Of a stretch of DNA of 64,000 nt, positions 48,780 through 57,684 are shown piece by piece. The DNA lies in contig NZ_JARXIC010000017.1 of the NCBI RefSeq assembly GCF_031127905.1, positions 30,217 through 94,216 on the forward strand. Direction: 5' to 3'. Origin of the DNA: Thalassobacterium sedimentorum (GTDB lineage: Bacteria; Verrucomicrobiota; Verrucomicrobiia; Opitutales; Coraliomargaritaceae). The notes under the pieces were generated by a model. The model saw nothing but the letters and a program-made list of their open reading frames with translations. It searched no databases and was not told where the DNA came from. Position 1 is the stretch's first letter; every line of letters starts with the position of its first letter. A program made the position numbers and the translations under genes.

Positions 48780-49262
48780 ATGGAATTTACCCATATCGAC
48801 AAAGACCAACGTCCCACCATGGTGGACGTTTCCGCCAAAACGGCCACGCAGCGCACGGCCATCGCTGAATGCTATGTTTATCTCGGCAGCGAGATCATGT
48901 CTGCCTTCGCTGAAGCCGGCTGGAGTAGCAAAAAAGGTCCCATCTTGGATACTGCTATCATCGCTGGCACCATGGCCGCCAAAAAGACCTCCGAGCTGAT
49001 CCCATTTTGCCATCCACTCAACCTCAAGTCGGTCAAAATTGAGATCACTCCAGTCGATGAGGCGCGCTTACGGATCGAAGCAAGAGTCAAAGTGCTGGAC
49101 CAGACTGGCGTCGAGATGGAAGCCCTCACCGCCGCCAGCGGTGCCGCGCTGACACTGTATGATATGTGCAAAGCGGCCTCCAAAAACATCGTGATCGAAT
49201 CCACCCGTCTGGTCGAAAAGACCGGCGGCAAATCCGACTATCACTTAAACCCGACAGCTTAA
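48780..49262 (+). CDS. moaC: Cyclic pyranopterin monophosphate synthase
   Basis: A 160-aa enzyme completing precursor Z formation with MoaA. The motifs M-V-D-V-S-A-K, P-F-C-H-P-L, V-E-M-E-A-L-T-A and a basic C-terminal region with K-S-D-Y-H are diagnostic. It starts 11 bases after moeA. Its partner moaA is not in the window. Confidence 0.97.
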   Translation: MEFTHIDKDQRPTMVDVSAKTATQRTAIAECYVYLGSEIMSAFAEAGWSSKKGPILDTAIIAGTMAAKKTSELIPFCHPLNLKSVKIEITPVDEARLRIEARVKVLDQTGVEMEALTAASGAALTLYDMCKAASKNIVIESTRLVEKTGGKSDYHLNPTA

Positions 49263-49278
49263 CGCCGTCCATACACTG

Positions 49279-49875
49279 ATGACTCACCCAATTTACGGAC
49301 TCGTCCTGGTCGGTGGCCAGAGTCAGCGCATGGGGCGCGACAAGGCACTGCTCCGCTACGGTTCAGGCCCGACACAACTCGAACGCACCGCCGCGCTGCT
49401 ACAAAGCGTCTGCTCGCAGGTCTTTATTTCTCAACGCTTGGAGCAAGCCTTTGCTACACCCGCAGGCACCACTGCCATTTACGATCAGCTTGAGCACGTT
49501 AAGGGGCCACTCTGCGGCATCCTCTCAGCCATGCACACGCATCCGGACGCGCACTGGCTGGTGCTGGCCTGCGACCTCCCCTATTTGAAAACCGCTACCT
49601 TGGAGAAACTCATTGCTGCCTTCCAACAGCAAGCGCCCCAACTCACGGCCTATCGCAGTAGCCACGACGGCTTGCCCGAGCCACTCTGCGCGATCTATCC
49701 CGCAGGCAGCGATACCGCACTCTTGGCTCTATCACAGAAACTCGGTAAATGTTGCCCGCGTAAACTACTCATCGTTAAAGAAGCGTCGCTGGTGCAACAA
49801 GACGATCCCCGCAGTCTCGATAATGTCAACACCACCGAAGAATACCAACAAACCCGGGGCGAATTCACCACATAA
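49279..49875 (+). CDS. mobA: Molybdenum cofactor guanylyltransferase
   Basis: A 198-aa nucleotidyltransferase that attaches GMP to Moco, giving the bis-MGD form used by DMSO-reductase-family enzymes. V-L-V-G-G-Q-S-Q-R-M-G-R-D-K-A is the glycine-rich GTP loop. V-L-A-C-D-L-P and G-L-P-E-P-L-C-A are further family marks. Confidence 0.93.
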   Translation: MTHPIYGLVLVGGQSQRMGRDKALLRYGSGPTQLERTAALLQSVCSQVFISQRLEQAFATPAGTTAIYDQLEHVKGPLCGILSAMHTHPDAHWLVLACDLPYLKTATLEKLIAAFQQQAPQLTAYRSSHDGLPEPLCAIYPAGSDTALLALSQKLGKCCPRKLLIVKEASLVQQDDPRSLDNVNTTEEYQQTRGEFTT

Positions 49876-49916
49876 ACACGCGTCCCCGTCCACCCCTCAA
49901 TCCCTTCGACTCTATC

Positions 49917-50156
49917 ATGCAAATCCATATATTATACTTCGCGCAACTCGCCGACTTAGCCGGAAAAACTGAAGAATCCCGCAGCATCGACCACAATTCC
50001 CCCGCCGAACTTTACGCCAACTTGAAACACAGCTACAATTTCCCGCACGAGTTCAAGCATTTGCAAGTAGCGATCAACCACCAACTATCAGCACACAGCA
50101 CCGAACTAAAGGACGGCGACTCAATCGCCTTTCTACCTCCCATGACTGGCGGTTGA
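49917..50156 (+). CDS. moaD: Molybdopterin synthase sulfur carrier subunit
   Basis: A 79-aa ubiquitin-fold protein ending in the functional double glycine (P-P-M-T-G-G). It carries thiocarboxylate sulfur for molybdopterin synthase together with MoaE, which follows 27 bases downstream. Confidence 0.95.
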   Translation: MQIHILYFAQLADLAGKTEESRSIDHNSPAELYANLKHSYNFPHEFKHLQVAINHQLSAHSTELKDGDSIAFLPPMTGG

Positions 50157-50183
50157 TTCTCCATTTGCACTGCCCCATTCATA

Positions 50184-50651
50184 ATGAATTTTCATCTCAC
50201 AGACCAAGCCATCGAGCCCACCAGCTTACGCCGAAAACTGCTCTCACTCTCAGCAGGCGCTTACTGCAGCTACGAAGGCTGGGTGCGTAACCATAACGAA
50301 GGTAAAGTAGTCAAAGAACTTCACTACAGTGGCTACCCGCAACTCGCCCCGAGTATTGCGAATACAATACTCAAAGAGGCCAAAGAAAAATTTCATATCG
50401 AAGACGCAGCTGTGGTGCATCGCACCGGAGCACTCACCACTGGAGACATCGCGGTTTGGGTGGGCGTAACTGCTCATCACCGTGGCGACACCTTTCTCGC
50501 ATGTCGTTATATCATCGACAACGTTAAACACCGACTCCCGATCTGGAAAAAGGAAATCTACACCGACGACACCCAGGCCTGGATCGAAAGTAACCACTGC
50601 GGATGTGCTGACCCAAAGAACCTAGAGCATCCGCATCAAACACATCCCTGA
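50184..50651 (+). CDS. moaE: Molybdopterin synthase catalytic subunit
   Basis: A 155-aa subunit that transfers sulfur from MoaD to precursor Z. G-A-Y-C-S-Y-E-G-W-V-R is the family start, H-R-T-G follows, and the catalytic lysine is in I-W-K-K-E. The C-terminal tail has a C-G-C motif. Confidence 0.95.
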   Translation: MNFHLTDQAIEPTSLRRKLLSLSAGAYCSYEGWVRNHNEGKVVKELHYSGYPQLAPSIANTILKEAKEKFHIEDAAVVHRTGALTTGDIAVWVGVTAHHRGDTFLACRYIIDNVKHRLPIWKKEIYTDDTQAWIESNHCGCADPKNLEHPHQTHP

Positions 50652-50657
50652 GCCCAC

Positions 50658-51116
50658 ATGAAAATCCAAGCTATCTACATTTCAACTGGTCACGACTTCG
50701 TTGGTCGCCATGGAAAAGGCCGTCTCAACCACGGCATCCAAAAAGTCGATACCGTGGACTGTGTCGCGGGATCTGGGCTCGTCGGTGATCGCTATTTCAA
50801 CCACAAAGAAGACTACAAGGGCCAAATCACCTTCTTCGATTGGGCCGTCTATCTGCGTATCCGCAAGGATTTCAACTGCCCCGAGCTCGACCCCGCCTGG
50901 TTCCGGCGTAATGTCTTAACCTCAGGAGTCGACCTCAACACACTGATCGGCAAACGCTTCACCTTGCAAGGAGTCGAATTCGAAGGCAGCGAGGAATGCC
51001 GCCCCTGCTATTGGATGGACGAAGCCGTGGCCCCTGGCGTGCATGAAGCACTCAAAGGTTTTGGAGGTTTACGGGCCCGCATATGCAACAATGGATCCCT
51101 TAGCTGTGATGGCTAA
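50658..51116 (+). CDS. MOSC-domain protein
   Basis: A 152-aa stand-alone MOSC (Moco sulfurase C-terminal) protein. R-R-N-V-L-T-S-G-V-D-L and the conserved cysteine in G-S-E-E-C-R-P-C match the fold, which handles sulfur or Moco. It starts seven bases after moaE. The last codons lie inside a strong hairpin (51098-51121). Confidence 0.9.
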   Translation: MKIQAIYISTGHDFVGRHGKGRLNHGIQKVDTVDCVAGSGLVGDRYFNHKEDYKGQITFFDWAVYLRIRKDFNCPELDPAWFRRNVLTSGVDLNTLIGKRFTLQGVEFEGSEECRPCYWMDEAVAPGVHEALKGFGGLRARICNNGSLSCDG

Positions 51117-51121
51117 GGGAT
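51098..51121 (+). terminator. Hairpin overlapping the MOSC stop codon
   Basis: ATCCCTTAGC and GCTAAGGGAT pair around a short GTGATG-type loop. The MOSC stop codon TAA is in the 3' arm. No T tract follows, so it may be an RNA-stabilising or weak terminator structure at the end of the Moco operon. Confidence 0.45.
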
Positions 51122-51212
51122 TCGCAATTATAAGAACAATAACTGCAGGAAAAGAATCTCTTTCGTTGATTATCATTTTGCGTATAATAACTTTTCGCAC
51201 TCAATCAAATGC

Positions 51213-51872
51213 ATGCCTAGCCCACATCCAACTCTACTCGCACCGTCTATCCTGGCGGGGGATCATGCCAATCTGCGCAGCAGTTTAAAAACCATTGAAG
51301 ATGCGGCACTTGAATGGGTGCACCTCGACATTATGGATGGCCATTTCGTGCCGAACCTAAGCTTCGGTCCACAAACGATTAAAGCCATGCGTCCCGACTC
51401 GACGCTCTTCTTCGATGTTCATTTAATGCTGGATAATCCCCATCTTTACATCGATGCCTTCCTTGATGCAGGTGCTCAACAGATTACGATTCACGTCGAG
51501 CCCGACTACCCTGTGGCTGACACCCTCGCCTATATCAAATCAAAAGGCTGCAAATGCGGCGTAGTGCTCAATCCAGACACCCCAGCTGAAGATGCTAAAG
51601 AATTCCTAAGTGCATGTGATATCGTGCTCCTAATGACCGTACAACCGGGATTTGGAGGCCAGAGCTTTCGGCACGATGTCTTACCAAAGATCGAACAATT
51701 TGATCGTTGGCGTAAGGAACTGGGTCTCGATTACCGCTTAGAAATAGACGGCGGCGTAGATTTAGAAACGGCTCCACTCTGCACGCAACGCGGAGCTGAT
51801 ACACTCGTAGCAGGCACAGCATTTTTCAAAGCAACAGATCCGGCAGCATTCATTCAGTCAGTCACAGCGTAA
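51213..51872 (+). CDS. rpe: Ribulose-phosphate 3-epimerase
   Basis: A 219-aa TIM-barrel enzyme of the pentose phosphate pathway. L-A-P-S-I-L-A-G-D-H, H-L-D-I-M-D-G-H-F-V-P-N-L-S-F-G-P, F-D-V-H-L-M, M-T-V-Q-P-G-F-G-G-Q and I-D-G-G-V are all conserved. It converges on the DUF6172-type gene. Confidence 0.97.
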   Translation: MPSPHPTLLAPSILAGDHANLRSSLKTIEDAALEWVHLDIMDGHFVPNLSFGPQTIKAMRPDSTLFFDVHLMLDNPHLYIDAFLDAGAQQITIHVEPDYPVADTLAYIKSKGCKCGVVLNPDTPAEDAKEFLSACDIVLLMTVQPGFGGQSFRHDVLPKIEQFDRWRKELGLDYRLEIDGGVDLETAPLCTQRGADTLVAGTAFFKATDPAAFIQSVTA

Positions 51873-51881
51873 GCTGCCAGG

Positions 51882-52181
51882 CTAGGCGCCTTGTTCTGAC
51901 TTTTTCTGACGTTTGGCCGCCTTGGAGATCACTTCCACGTAAACGGTTTCCCCTCCATCGGTCAAAGCCTGCCCAATCGCCCGTGAAAGCGCACTCACAT
52001 GTACTTCGACCGCAGAATCAGCAGTAATACCAGCCTTGCAGTCAAAATCCCAAAAATCCTGTCCCTCCGGTAGCTTCTTGTTACGTTCACGCTTAAGATA
52101 CTTATTCACCTCCGCACGAATCGAATCGACCAAGCGTTCAGGATGGATTTTGGAGTGAGTGAGCGGAAAAGTTTTTTTCAT
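51882..52181 (-). CDS. DUF6172-like small protein
   Basis: A 99-aa basic protein, M-K-K-T-F-P-L-T-H, with Y-L-K-R-E-R-N-K-K-L-P-E-G and D-F-W-D-F-D-C-K. This resembles a conserved uncharacterised family (DUF6172, from memory). Ends in a lysine-rich tail. Function unknown. Confidence 0.75.
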   Translation of the reverse strand: MKKTFPLTHSKIHPERLVDSIRAEVNKYLKRERNKKLPEGQDFWDFDCKAGITADSAVEVHVSALSRAIGQALTDGGETVYVEVISKAAKRQKKSEQGA

Positions 52182-52284
52182 AAGAGCGCGAAGCGTCTAG
52201 GGAATTTCCTCAAAGGCAATCGCTATCTCTCGCAAGCATTCATACCAATCCCAGACAAGGATCAACGATCCGTGTAATGGATGA

Positions 52285-55272
52285 CTATACCTTGTTTGAA
52301 ATCCACACGCAGCTGTATGGCTCCAGCACAATCTCACCTTCTAGATCACTGTAAGTTTGACCACTAATCAGGTCACACCATGACTCGGTCGCGATGAGGT
52401 TCAATTCCACCAATGGTATGGTCTGTTTTTCAGCAGACACATTATTCAAGGCAAATAGTGATTGATCGCGGTTGAGACTCTCGCGCCAAAATGCAAATAC
52501 TTGATCGGAGAAGTGTAGCGTGTATTGAGTTGCATTCGGATGCAGGGCTGATTGTTTACGACGAATTTGTATAAGCCGTTTCATTTCAGAAAAGACCGCC
52601 TGATGATGACGAGTATGATCTTCCAATGCCGCCTGTAACTCATCCACAGGCCACTGATAACGATTGATAGTTCGAGCACGCCCCGTTTGTGCCATTCCTT
52701 CACGATTATTTTCAGTACCCAGTAAACTGTGAATATAAATGGCAGGCAAGCCCTCTAAAGCCAGCATGATGGTATGCGCGCACAGGAAGCGGGCCATTTG
52801 TAGATTGTCAGCTTCACCGCCAATGGTTTTAGCCATCGCACTGTAGAGCGATATGTTCGCTTCGTAAGGAGTTAAGTCCCCCTCTGGTGTGCGACGCATC
52901 GAGATTTCGCCGCCACTCTCGCGAATATTTTCGACCAAATCATTTAACTCCTCACTCGAAAGCAAGCCCTCAGCGGGACGTAGTCCAATGCCATCGTGTG
53001 AAGCGATAAAATTCAGATAGGCCCGACCACGCCGAGCTGGAGGCATCGACATCATCCATGTCTTTAAATGCTTACAGTTGCCACTCAAAATCGAATTCAA
53101 TAATAAGGGAGGCAGTGAAAAGTTATAAATTAAATGCGCTTCATTATCATTACCAAAATAACTTAAATTTTCGCGATTGGGCACATTGGTCTCTGTAATG
53201 ATGACCGCGGAAGGCTCCAAATTCTCAATCACAATACGGAGTAATTTGATTAACTCATGCGTCTGTGGTAAATGCACACAGTTACTCCCGGATTCCTTCC
53301 ACAAAAAAGCGATCGCATCCAAGCGAAAGTAACGAATCCCCTGCTCCACGTAATGTCGTATAATTCGTACGATTTCATAGAGTACCTCTGGATTTTTGTA
53401 ATTCAAATCCACCTGATCCTCACTGAAGGTGCACCACACATGTTTCTCACCATCCACTGTCTTTACCTCAGTCAATAATGGCGTGCTTCGTGGACGTACC
53501 ACCTGAGACAGATCTTCGTAGTCCGTACCTTCGATAAAATAATCACGGCCAGGGTCTCGGCCTTTAAGAAAATTCTGAAACCAACGCGATTGGCTGGAAC
53601 AGTGATTAATCACTAAATCAGCCATGACATCAAAATCCTCTGCGATGGACTGCAGGTCTTCCCAGGTCCCGAGATTGCTGTCGACTGCCTTATAATCAAT
53701 GACAGAGAAGCCATCATCCGAGCTATAAGGATTGAAGGGCAGCACATGCACAGCGCTCAGAGTATCGCGTAGATCACGCACAAGAAAATTCTTCAGCTCT
53801 CTCAGCGGCTTACGCGCTTCGCTGATAATGGAATTCCCGTAAGTAATCATCATTACGTCCGACTGATCCCACTTACTGGTCCCCAAGGCGACTGGCGCCA
53901 CTTGTTCCGACATATTAGCCGCTTCGAGTAAATGATCGGTAATTTCTTCAGCCTGATCGGCACCGTAAATTTCATTTACATGCAACGCAACACGCTGACG
54001 CACACGCTGCGTTTTAGGGTGTAATGCTGGGTTAACCACAATCTCGGAGCCAAATTCTTGTCGATCATCCTCCACAGCCTCTTTAAGTTGATGCAAAATA
54101 TCGGGCACAGCAGCAATGACTCGTTTCCAGCTCGGCATAAATGGCACATCCATCGATTTGCTCGGATCTAAAAACTCCTCGCCTGCATTGAGAATATTCT
54201 CGGCAAAGACCTCCACCGCCGAGCCCTCAGTATGACGGTCAAACTTCAGCCCATTAATCATGGCATCACTATGATAGCTATCGACCAAGTCCAGCGCGAT
54301 GCGGAAATAAGCCGCCTTAATCGTGCGCACATGCTCATGTGAAAAGACCTGCCCCTGTGTGGCCATCTTACGATAGAGCGACTTCGTGATATCGCAACTC
54401 ATCTTCGATAGCCCACGACTGCGATCTTCCAGCGAGAGGTCTTGGTGCTTATGGTCGTAGGTGTCAGCGACGTCCACCTGACAAATCTGATTGGTCGAGT
54501 AATTGCGTTGCATTTCGGAAAGTACGCCCATTTCCAAGCCCCAATCCGAAGGAATGCGAATATCTTCAATCACATCGCGTTGCATGGAGAACTCACCTGC
54601 CAATGGATAATGAAAACTATCTAAATAATCTAAATATTCATTGGCTCCGCAAACTTTCTTAAGTGCACGTATCAGCGGCGTCACCAGCAATCGGCACACC
54701 CGCCCATTCATCGAGTTATTGGCGACACGTGCATAGTAGCCCTTACAAAACTTATAGCTAAAGGAGGGATTTGCCACTGGATATATGAGACGTGCCAACA
54801 TATCACGCTTGTAAGTGGTGATATCGCAATCGTGCAGCGCGACTGACTGCGCCTTTCCAGCAGCCAGCACATATCCGAACATGTACCAAACATTACGCCC
54901 CTTCCCCATCTCCTTGGGGGCCAAGCCTTTTTCTTTTAAGAGTGCATCGATCTTACGCAAGCGAGGCCCATCATTCCAAAGCACTTCCGGTTGTTGCGGT
55001 AAACGGCTAAAGAACTCCAAAGCATGCCGGTACTCGGCCTCATTGGCACGATCCAGACCTACCACAATCTGATCTAAATAAGGCACATCCGCGAGCTCGT
55101 CTACAATCGAACTCAATGCCGGCATTTTTAGTTCTGAATACAGTGAAGGCAGTACCAAGGCCATCGGCCGGCGCTTCCGAAATTGCATTAGATCCGCCTC
55201 AAGCTTTTCCAGTGGACGGTTGTTGAGCTGATGCAGTGTCGTGATCAGTCCGTGTTGATGAAAGTCTCCCAT
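52285..55272 (-). CDS. Fusion: GpgS-like glucosyltransferase + GH13_18 sugar phosphorylase
   Basis: A 995-aa two-enzyme protein. Residues about 30-400 are a GT-A fold transferase like glucosyl-3-phosphoglycerate synthase (GT81): L-P-S-L near 41, G-K-G-R-N-V (123 on), D148-x-D150, G-L-E-M-G-V (245-250) and the H in T-Y-D-H-K-H. Residues about 455-995 are a GH13 subfamily 18 phosphorylase (sucrose or glucosylglycerate phosphorylase type): V-L-P-F-N-P-Y-S-S-D-D-G-F, nucleophile D652 (R-L-D-A-I), acid/base E694 (T-E-T-N-V-P-N) and D760 (S-H-D-G). Both active sites look intact. The phosphatase gene 22 bases upstream completes a glucosylglycerate route. Confidence 0.9.
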   Translation of the reverse strand: MGDFHQHGLITTLHQLNNRPLEKLEADLMQFRKRRPMALVLPSLYSELKMPALSSIVDELADVPYLDQIVVGLDRANEAEYRHALEFFSRLPQQPEVLWNDGPRLRKIDALLKEKGLAPKEMGKGRNVWYMFGYVLAAGKAQSVALHDCDITTYKRDMLARLIYPVANPSFSYKFCKGYYARVANNSMNGRVCRLLVTPLIRALKKVCGANEYLDYLDSFHYPLAGEFSMQRDVIEDIRIPSDWGLEMGVLSEMQRNYSTNQICQVDVADTYDHKHQDLSLEDRSRGLSKMSCDITKSLYRKMATQGQVFSHEHVRTIKAAYFRIALDLVDSYHSDAMINGLKFDRHTEGSAVEVFAENILNAGEEFLDPSKSMDVPFMPSWKRVIAAVPDILHQLKEAVEDDRQEFGSEIVVNPALHPKTQRVRQRVALHVNEIYGADQAEEITDHLLEAANMSEQVAPVALGTSKWDQSDVMMITYGNSIISEARKPLRELKNFLVRDLRDTLSAVHVLPFNPYSSDDGFSVIDYKAVDSNLGTWEDLQSIAEDFDVMADLVINHCSSQSRWFQNFLKGRDPGRDYFIEGTDYEDLSQVVRPRSTPLLTEVKTVDGEKHVWCTFSEDQVDLNYKNPEVLYEIVRIIRHYVEQGIRYFRLDAIAFLWKESGSNCVHLPQTHELIKLLRIVIENLEPSAVIITETNVPNRENLSYFGNDNEAHLIYNFSLPPLLLNSILSGNCKHLKTWMMSMPPARRGRAYLNFIASHDGIGLRPAEGLLSSEELNDLVENIRESGGEISMRRTPEGDLTPYEANISLYSAMAKTIGGEADNLQMARFLCAHTIMLALEGLPAIYIHSLLGTENNREGMAQTGRARTINRYQWPVDELQAALEDHTRHHQAVFSEMKRLIQIRRKQSALHPNATQYTLHFSDQVFAFWRESLNRDQSLFALNNVSAEKQTIPLVELNLIATESWCDLISGQTYSDLEGEIVLEPYSCVWISNKV

Positions 55273-55294
55273 AGTTAGTTTAAGTATTAGGTAT

Positions 55295-56089
55295 TTAGCA
55301 GTATTCGTTTAGGATAGATAGCACCGCCGCATTCCAACCTTTGGAAGTCGGAAACGGAGCCTGTAGTACCCGCGGTGCCTGAGGTGTAATATGCGGGCCA
55401 TCAGCATGCGGAATGACTACCGCAATGTCAGCCGCTTCGAGCATTGCGGTATCATTGGCACTGTCTCCTAATGCCACCACTATCCAATTCACGGTTGGCT
55501 CTTGCGTTTTAAAAAAATCGAATACTGCGGTCAAACCATCCGCTTTATCGGCTGTTCCCATCAGGTGCCAAAAGCGCCCCCCCCGTAACATGCGTATTCC
55601 ATCCACTGCCAATGCCTCAGCAAAAGCAATGCGATGCAACTCCGTATCATTCCATACAATGGGTTCAGTAGCAAGACGCGAACGTGAACGCTGTGCTTGC
55701 TGAACGGTCAACCCCGTGCGTTCAGCTAATTCTTGATCACTCCAGTCCGCAAAACCTGCAAAACGATAGCCCATCGCATGACGCAATTGATGTGCAGCGC
55801 TCAAGATCTCACTACGCGCCACCCCATGTATCTCTACCGTATAATTGCCTCCCCGTTCTTCCTGTATGGCTAGTAAACCTCCATTCTCCGCAACGATAGG
55901 TGAATCCAATTTTAATTCCTTGGCCAAATCCTCCATTTCCGCCAGCGTCTTACTTGAATTCAAAACCAAAGGCAGCCCTAATTCACGTAAGCGGGCAATT
56001 GCTTCTCCAGCCGCCTCATACGAGTATGTATGGTCCAACAAAGTCGCATCTAAATCAGTTACGAACAACAGTTTATGCTGCAATCCCAT
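55295..56089 (-). CDS. Mannosyl/glucosyl-3-phosphoglycerate phosphatase (HAD-IIB)
   Basis: A 264-aa HAD phosphatase. The ATG at 56089 is used (M-G-L-Q-H-K); a longer frame to 56170 adds a cysteine- and alanine-rich leader without support. D12-L-D14-A-T-L-L-D is the catalytic motif, L-N-S-S-K-T is motif 2, and G-D-S-A-N-D is motif 4. A-E-N-G-G is typical of the MpgP family. As the partner of the GpgS-like fusion it probably releases phosphate from glucosyl-3-phosphoglycerate. The 327-base gap upstream (56090-56416) holds no credible gene or RNA. Confidence 0.9.
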   Translation of the reverse strand: MGLQHKLLFVTDLDATLLDHTYSYEAAGEAIARLRELGLPLVLNSSKTLAEMEDLAKELKLDSPIVAENGGLLAIQEERGGNYTVEIHGVARSEILSAAHQLRHAMGYRFAGFADWSDQELAERTGLTVQQAQRSRSRLATEPIVWNDTELHRIAFAEALAVDGIRMLRGGRFWHLMGTADKADGLTAVFDFFKTQEPTVNWIVVALGDSANDTAMLEAADIAVVIPHADGPHITPQAPRVLQAPFPTSKGWNAAVLSILNEYC

Positions 56090-56416
56090 AAAACTTAATG
56101 TGTCGCGTTTAAACTCCGGAGGACTTGCACTCGCACAAAGGCTGGCTTGGGCTGCTCCGCCACAAAACACCTAAGCATCATAGAGAGCCATCGCATAAAT
56201 AATCGCATACATTGAGTAAACATATCCAACGCAAAGCAAATACTATGCCAATTCAGAAAACAACTCTGTTCACAAGCTAAGTAGGCCATTGCCAGGAGTG
56301 CTAGATTCCCAAGCCACAGCAACCATCAGCCTCCATCTGCAATTAAGAAAAAGCAGCAAGAAATACTCAAGGCACCCCCAAAACTGTAAGGCCCGCCCCC
56401 GCGGCAAAAGCAAACG

Positions 56417-57598
56417 CTATCTATCAGCACTCGGCAAATCGACATCGACTTCTACATCTTCTGCGTAATCGACACCAGGTAGACCAAAACCGAAAAGTGA
56501 CAGAAAATTATTTTGGTAGCCTGCGTAATCAGACTGCTCATAGAGCGTCTCACTGCTGATCCCTGGCCAGATATCGGCAACCGCTTGCTGCACGTCCGGC
56601 TCCATTTCCCAATCATCTACCCGGATACGCCCCTCACTATCCAATTCTAGATCCTCCCCATAAAGACGCTCATTGAGCAAACGCACCATTTGCTCAATGC
56701 AATCTTCGTGTGTGCCCTTGCCCTTCATGATTTTAAAGAGAATGGAAATATAAAGCGGCACCACAGGAATCGCAGAGCTCGCTTGCGTAACCACAGCTTT
56801 ATTCACTGCAACATAAGCCGCACAATCGTATTTTTCAGTAATGGCCGCTGCAGCACGTTCCACATCTTTCTTCGCTTGGCCAATCGTACCGTTCGTATAT
56901 ACAGGCCAAGTCAACTCGGGTCCAATATAAGAATATGCCACACTCTTGGCCCCCGGTGCCAGCACTCCAGCCTGATCCAATGCTTCCATCCATAACTCCC
57001 AATCCTCGCCTCCCATAACTTTTATGGTATGCTCAACATCGTCGCCCTCAGCGGGTTGGATGGTGACCTCGTTAACTTCATTCTTATCGGTATCGAGCGT
57101 GCGATTGGTAAAAGGTGCGCCGATCGGCTTCAATACAGACTTGTATGTCTCCCCCGTCTTCGGGTCAGTACGACGCGGTGAAGCTAGGCTATAAACCACA
57201 AGGTCGACCTGCCCCAGATCAGCCTTAATCATTTCAATCGTTTGAGCCTTTATCTCATCGGAAAACGCATCCCCATTGATACTTTTAGCGTAGAGACCTA
57301 CCTCATGGGCAGCTTTTTCGAAAGCAACGGAATTATACCATCCGGCACTGGCAGGTTTACCCTTGATTGAGGGACGCTCAAAAAACACGCCCAAAGTGGC
57401 GGCATCATGACTGAACGCAGACGCAATCCGAGTCGAGAGGCCGTAGCCAGTTGAACTGCCAATAACGAGAACTTTCTTAGGGCCACCGGACATCTTGGCC
57501 GCTTGAGCAATTTCAATTTCCTGGCGAACTTTGGCTTCGCATCCCTTGGGGTGCGCAGTAATACAAACAAATCCTCGAATACGTGGCTTAACAATCAT
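56417..57598 (-). CDS. fabV: Enoyl-ACP/trans-2-enoyl-CoA reductase
   Basis: A 393-aa NADH-dependent enoyl reductase for fatty acid elongation, a triclosan-tolerant isozyme. N-terminus M-I-V-K-P-R-I-R-G-F, Rossmann G-S-S-T-G-Y-G and S-L-A-S-P-R-R-T-D-P fit FabV. The active site Y-x8-K is Y-T-N-G-T-I-G-Q-A-K. Length matches the family. Confidence 0.97.
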   Translation of the reverse strand: MIVKPRIRGFVCITAHPKGCEAKVRQEIEIAQAAKMSGGPKKVLVIGSSTGYGLSTRIASAFSHDAATLGVFFERPSIKGKPASAGWYNSVAFEKAAHEVGLYAKSINGDAFSDEIKAQTIEMIKADLGQVDLVVYSLASPRRTDPKTGETYKSVLKPIGAPFTNRTLDTDKNEVNEVTIQPAEGDDVEHTIKVMGGEDWELWMEALDQAGVLAPGAKSVAYSYIGPELTWPVYTNGTIGQAKKDVERAAAAITEKYDCAAYVAVNKAVVTQASSAIPVVPLYISILFKIMKGKGTHEDCIEQMVRLLNERLYGEDLELDSEGRIRVDDWEMEPDVQQAVADIWPGISSETLYEQSDYAGYQNNFLSLFGFGLPGVDYAEDVEVDVDLPSADR

Positions 57599-57684
57599 AA
57601 GTCTACAGTGATATAATTTAGGGAATAAAATCGTAAATCAAAACAGGGAATACCTGAGTGGCAATGGGTAATTCGCTGTTTCGT

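Noticed and set aside
52230..52260. Third copy of the ATACCAAT repeat
   Set aside because: Only about eight bases match the 19-bp inverted repeat, which is not beyond chance.
56095..56322. 75-aa hydrophobic minus-strand frame upstream of the phosphatase
   Set aside because: It needs a TTG start, has no ribosome binding site and shows no recognisable pattern. It most likely is non-coding leader sequence.
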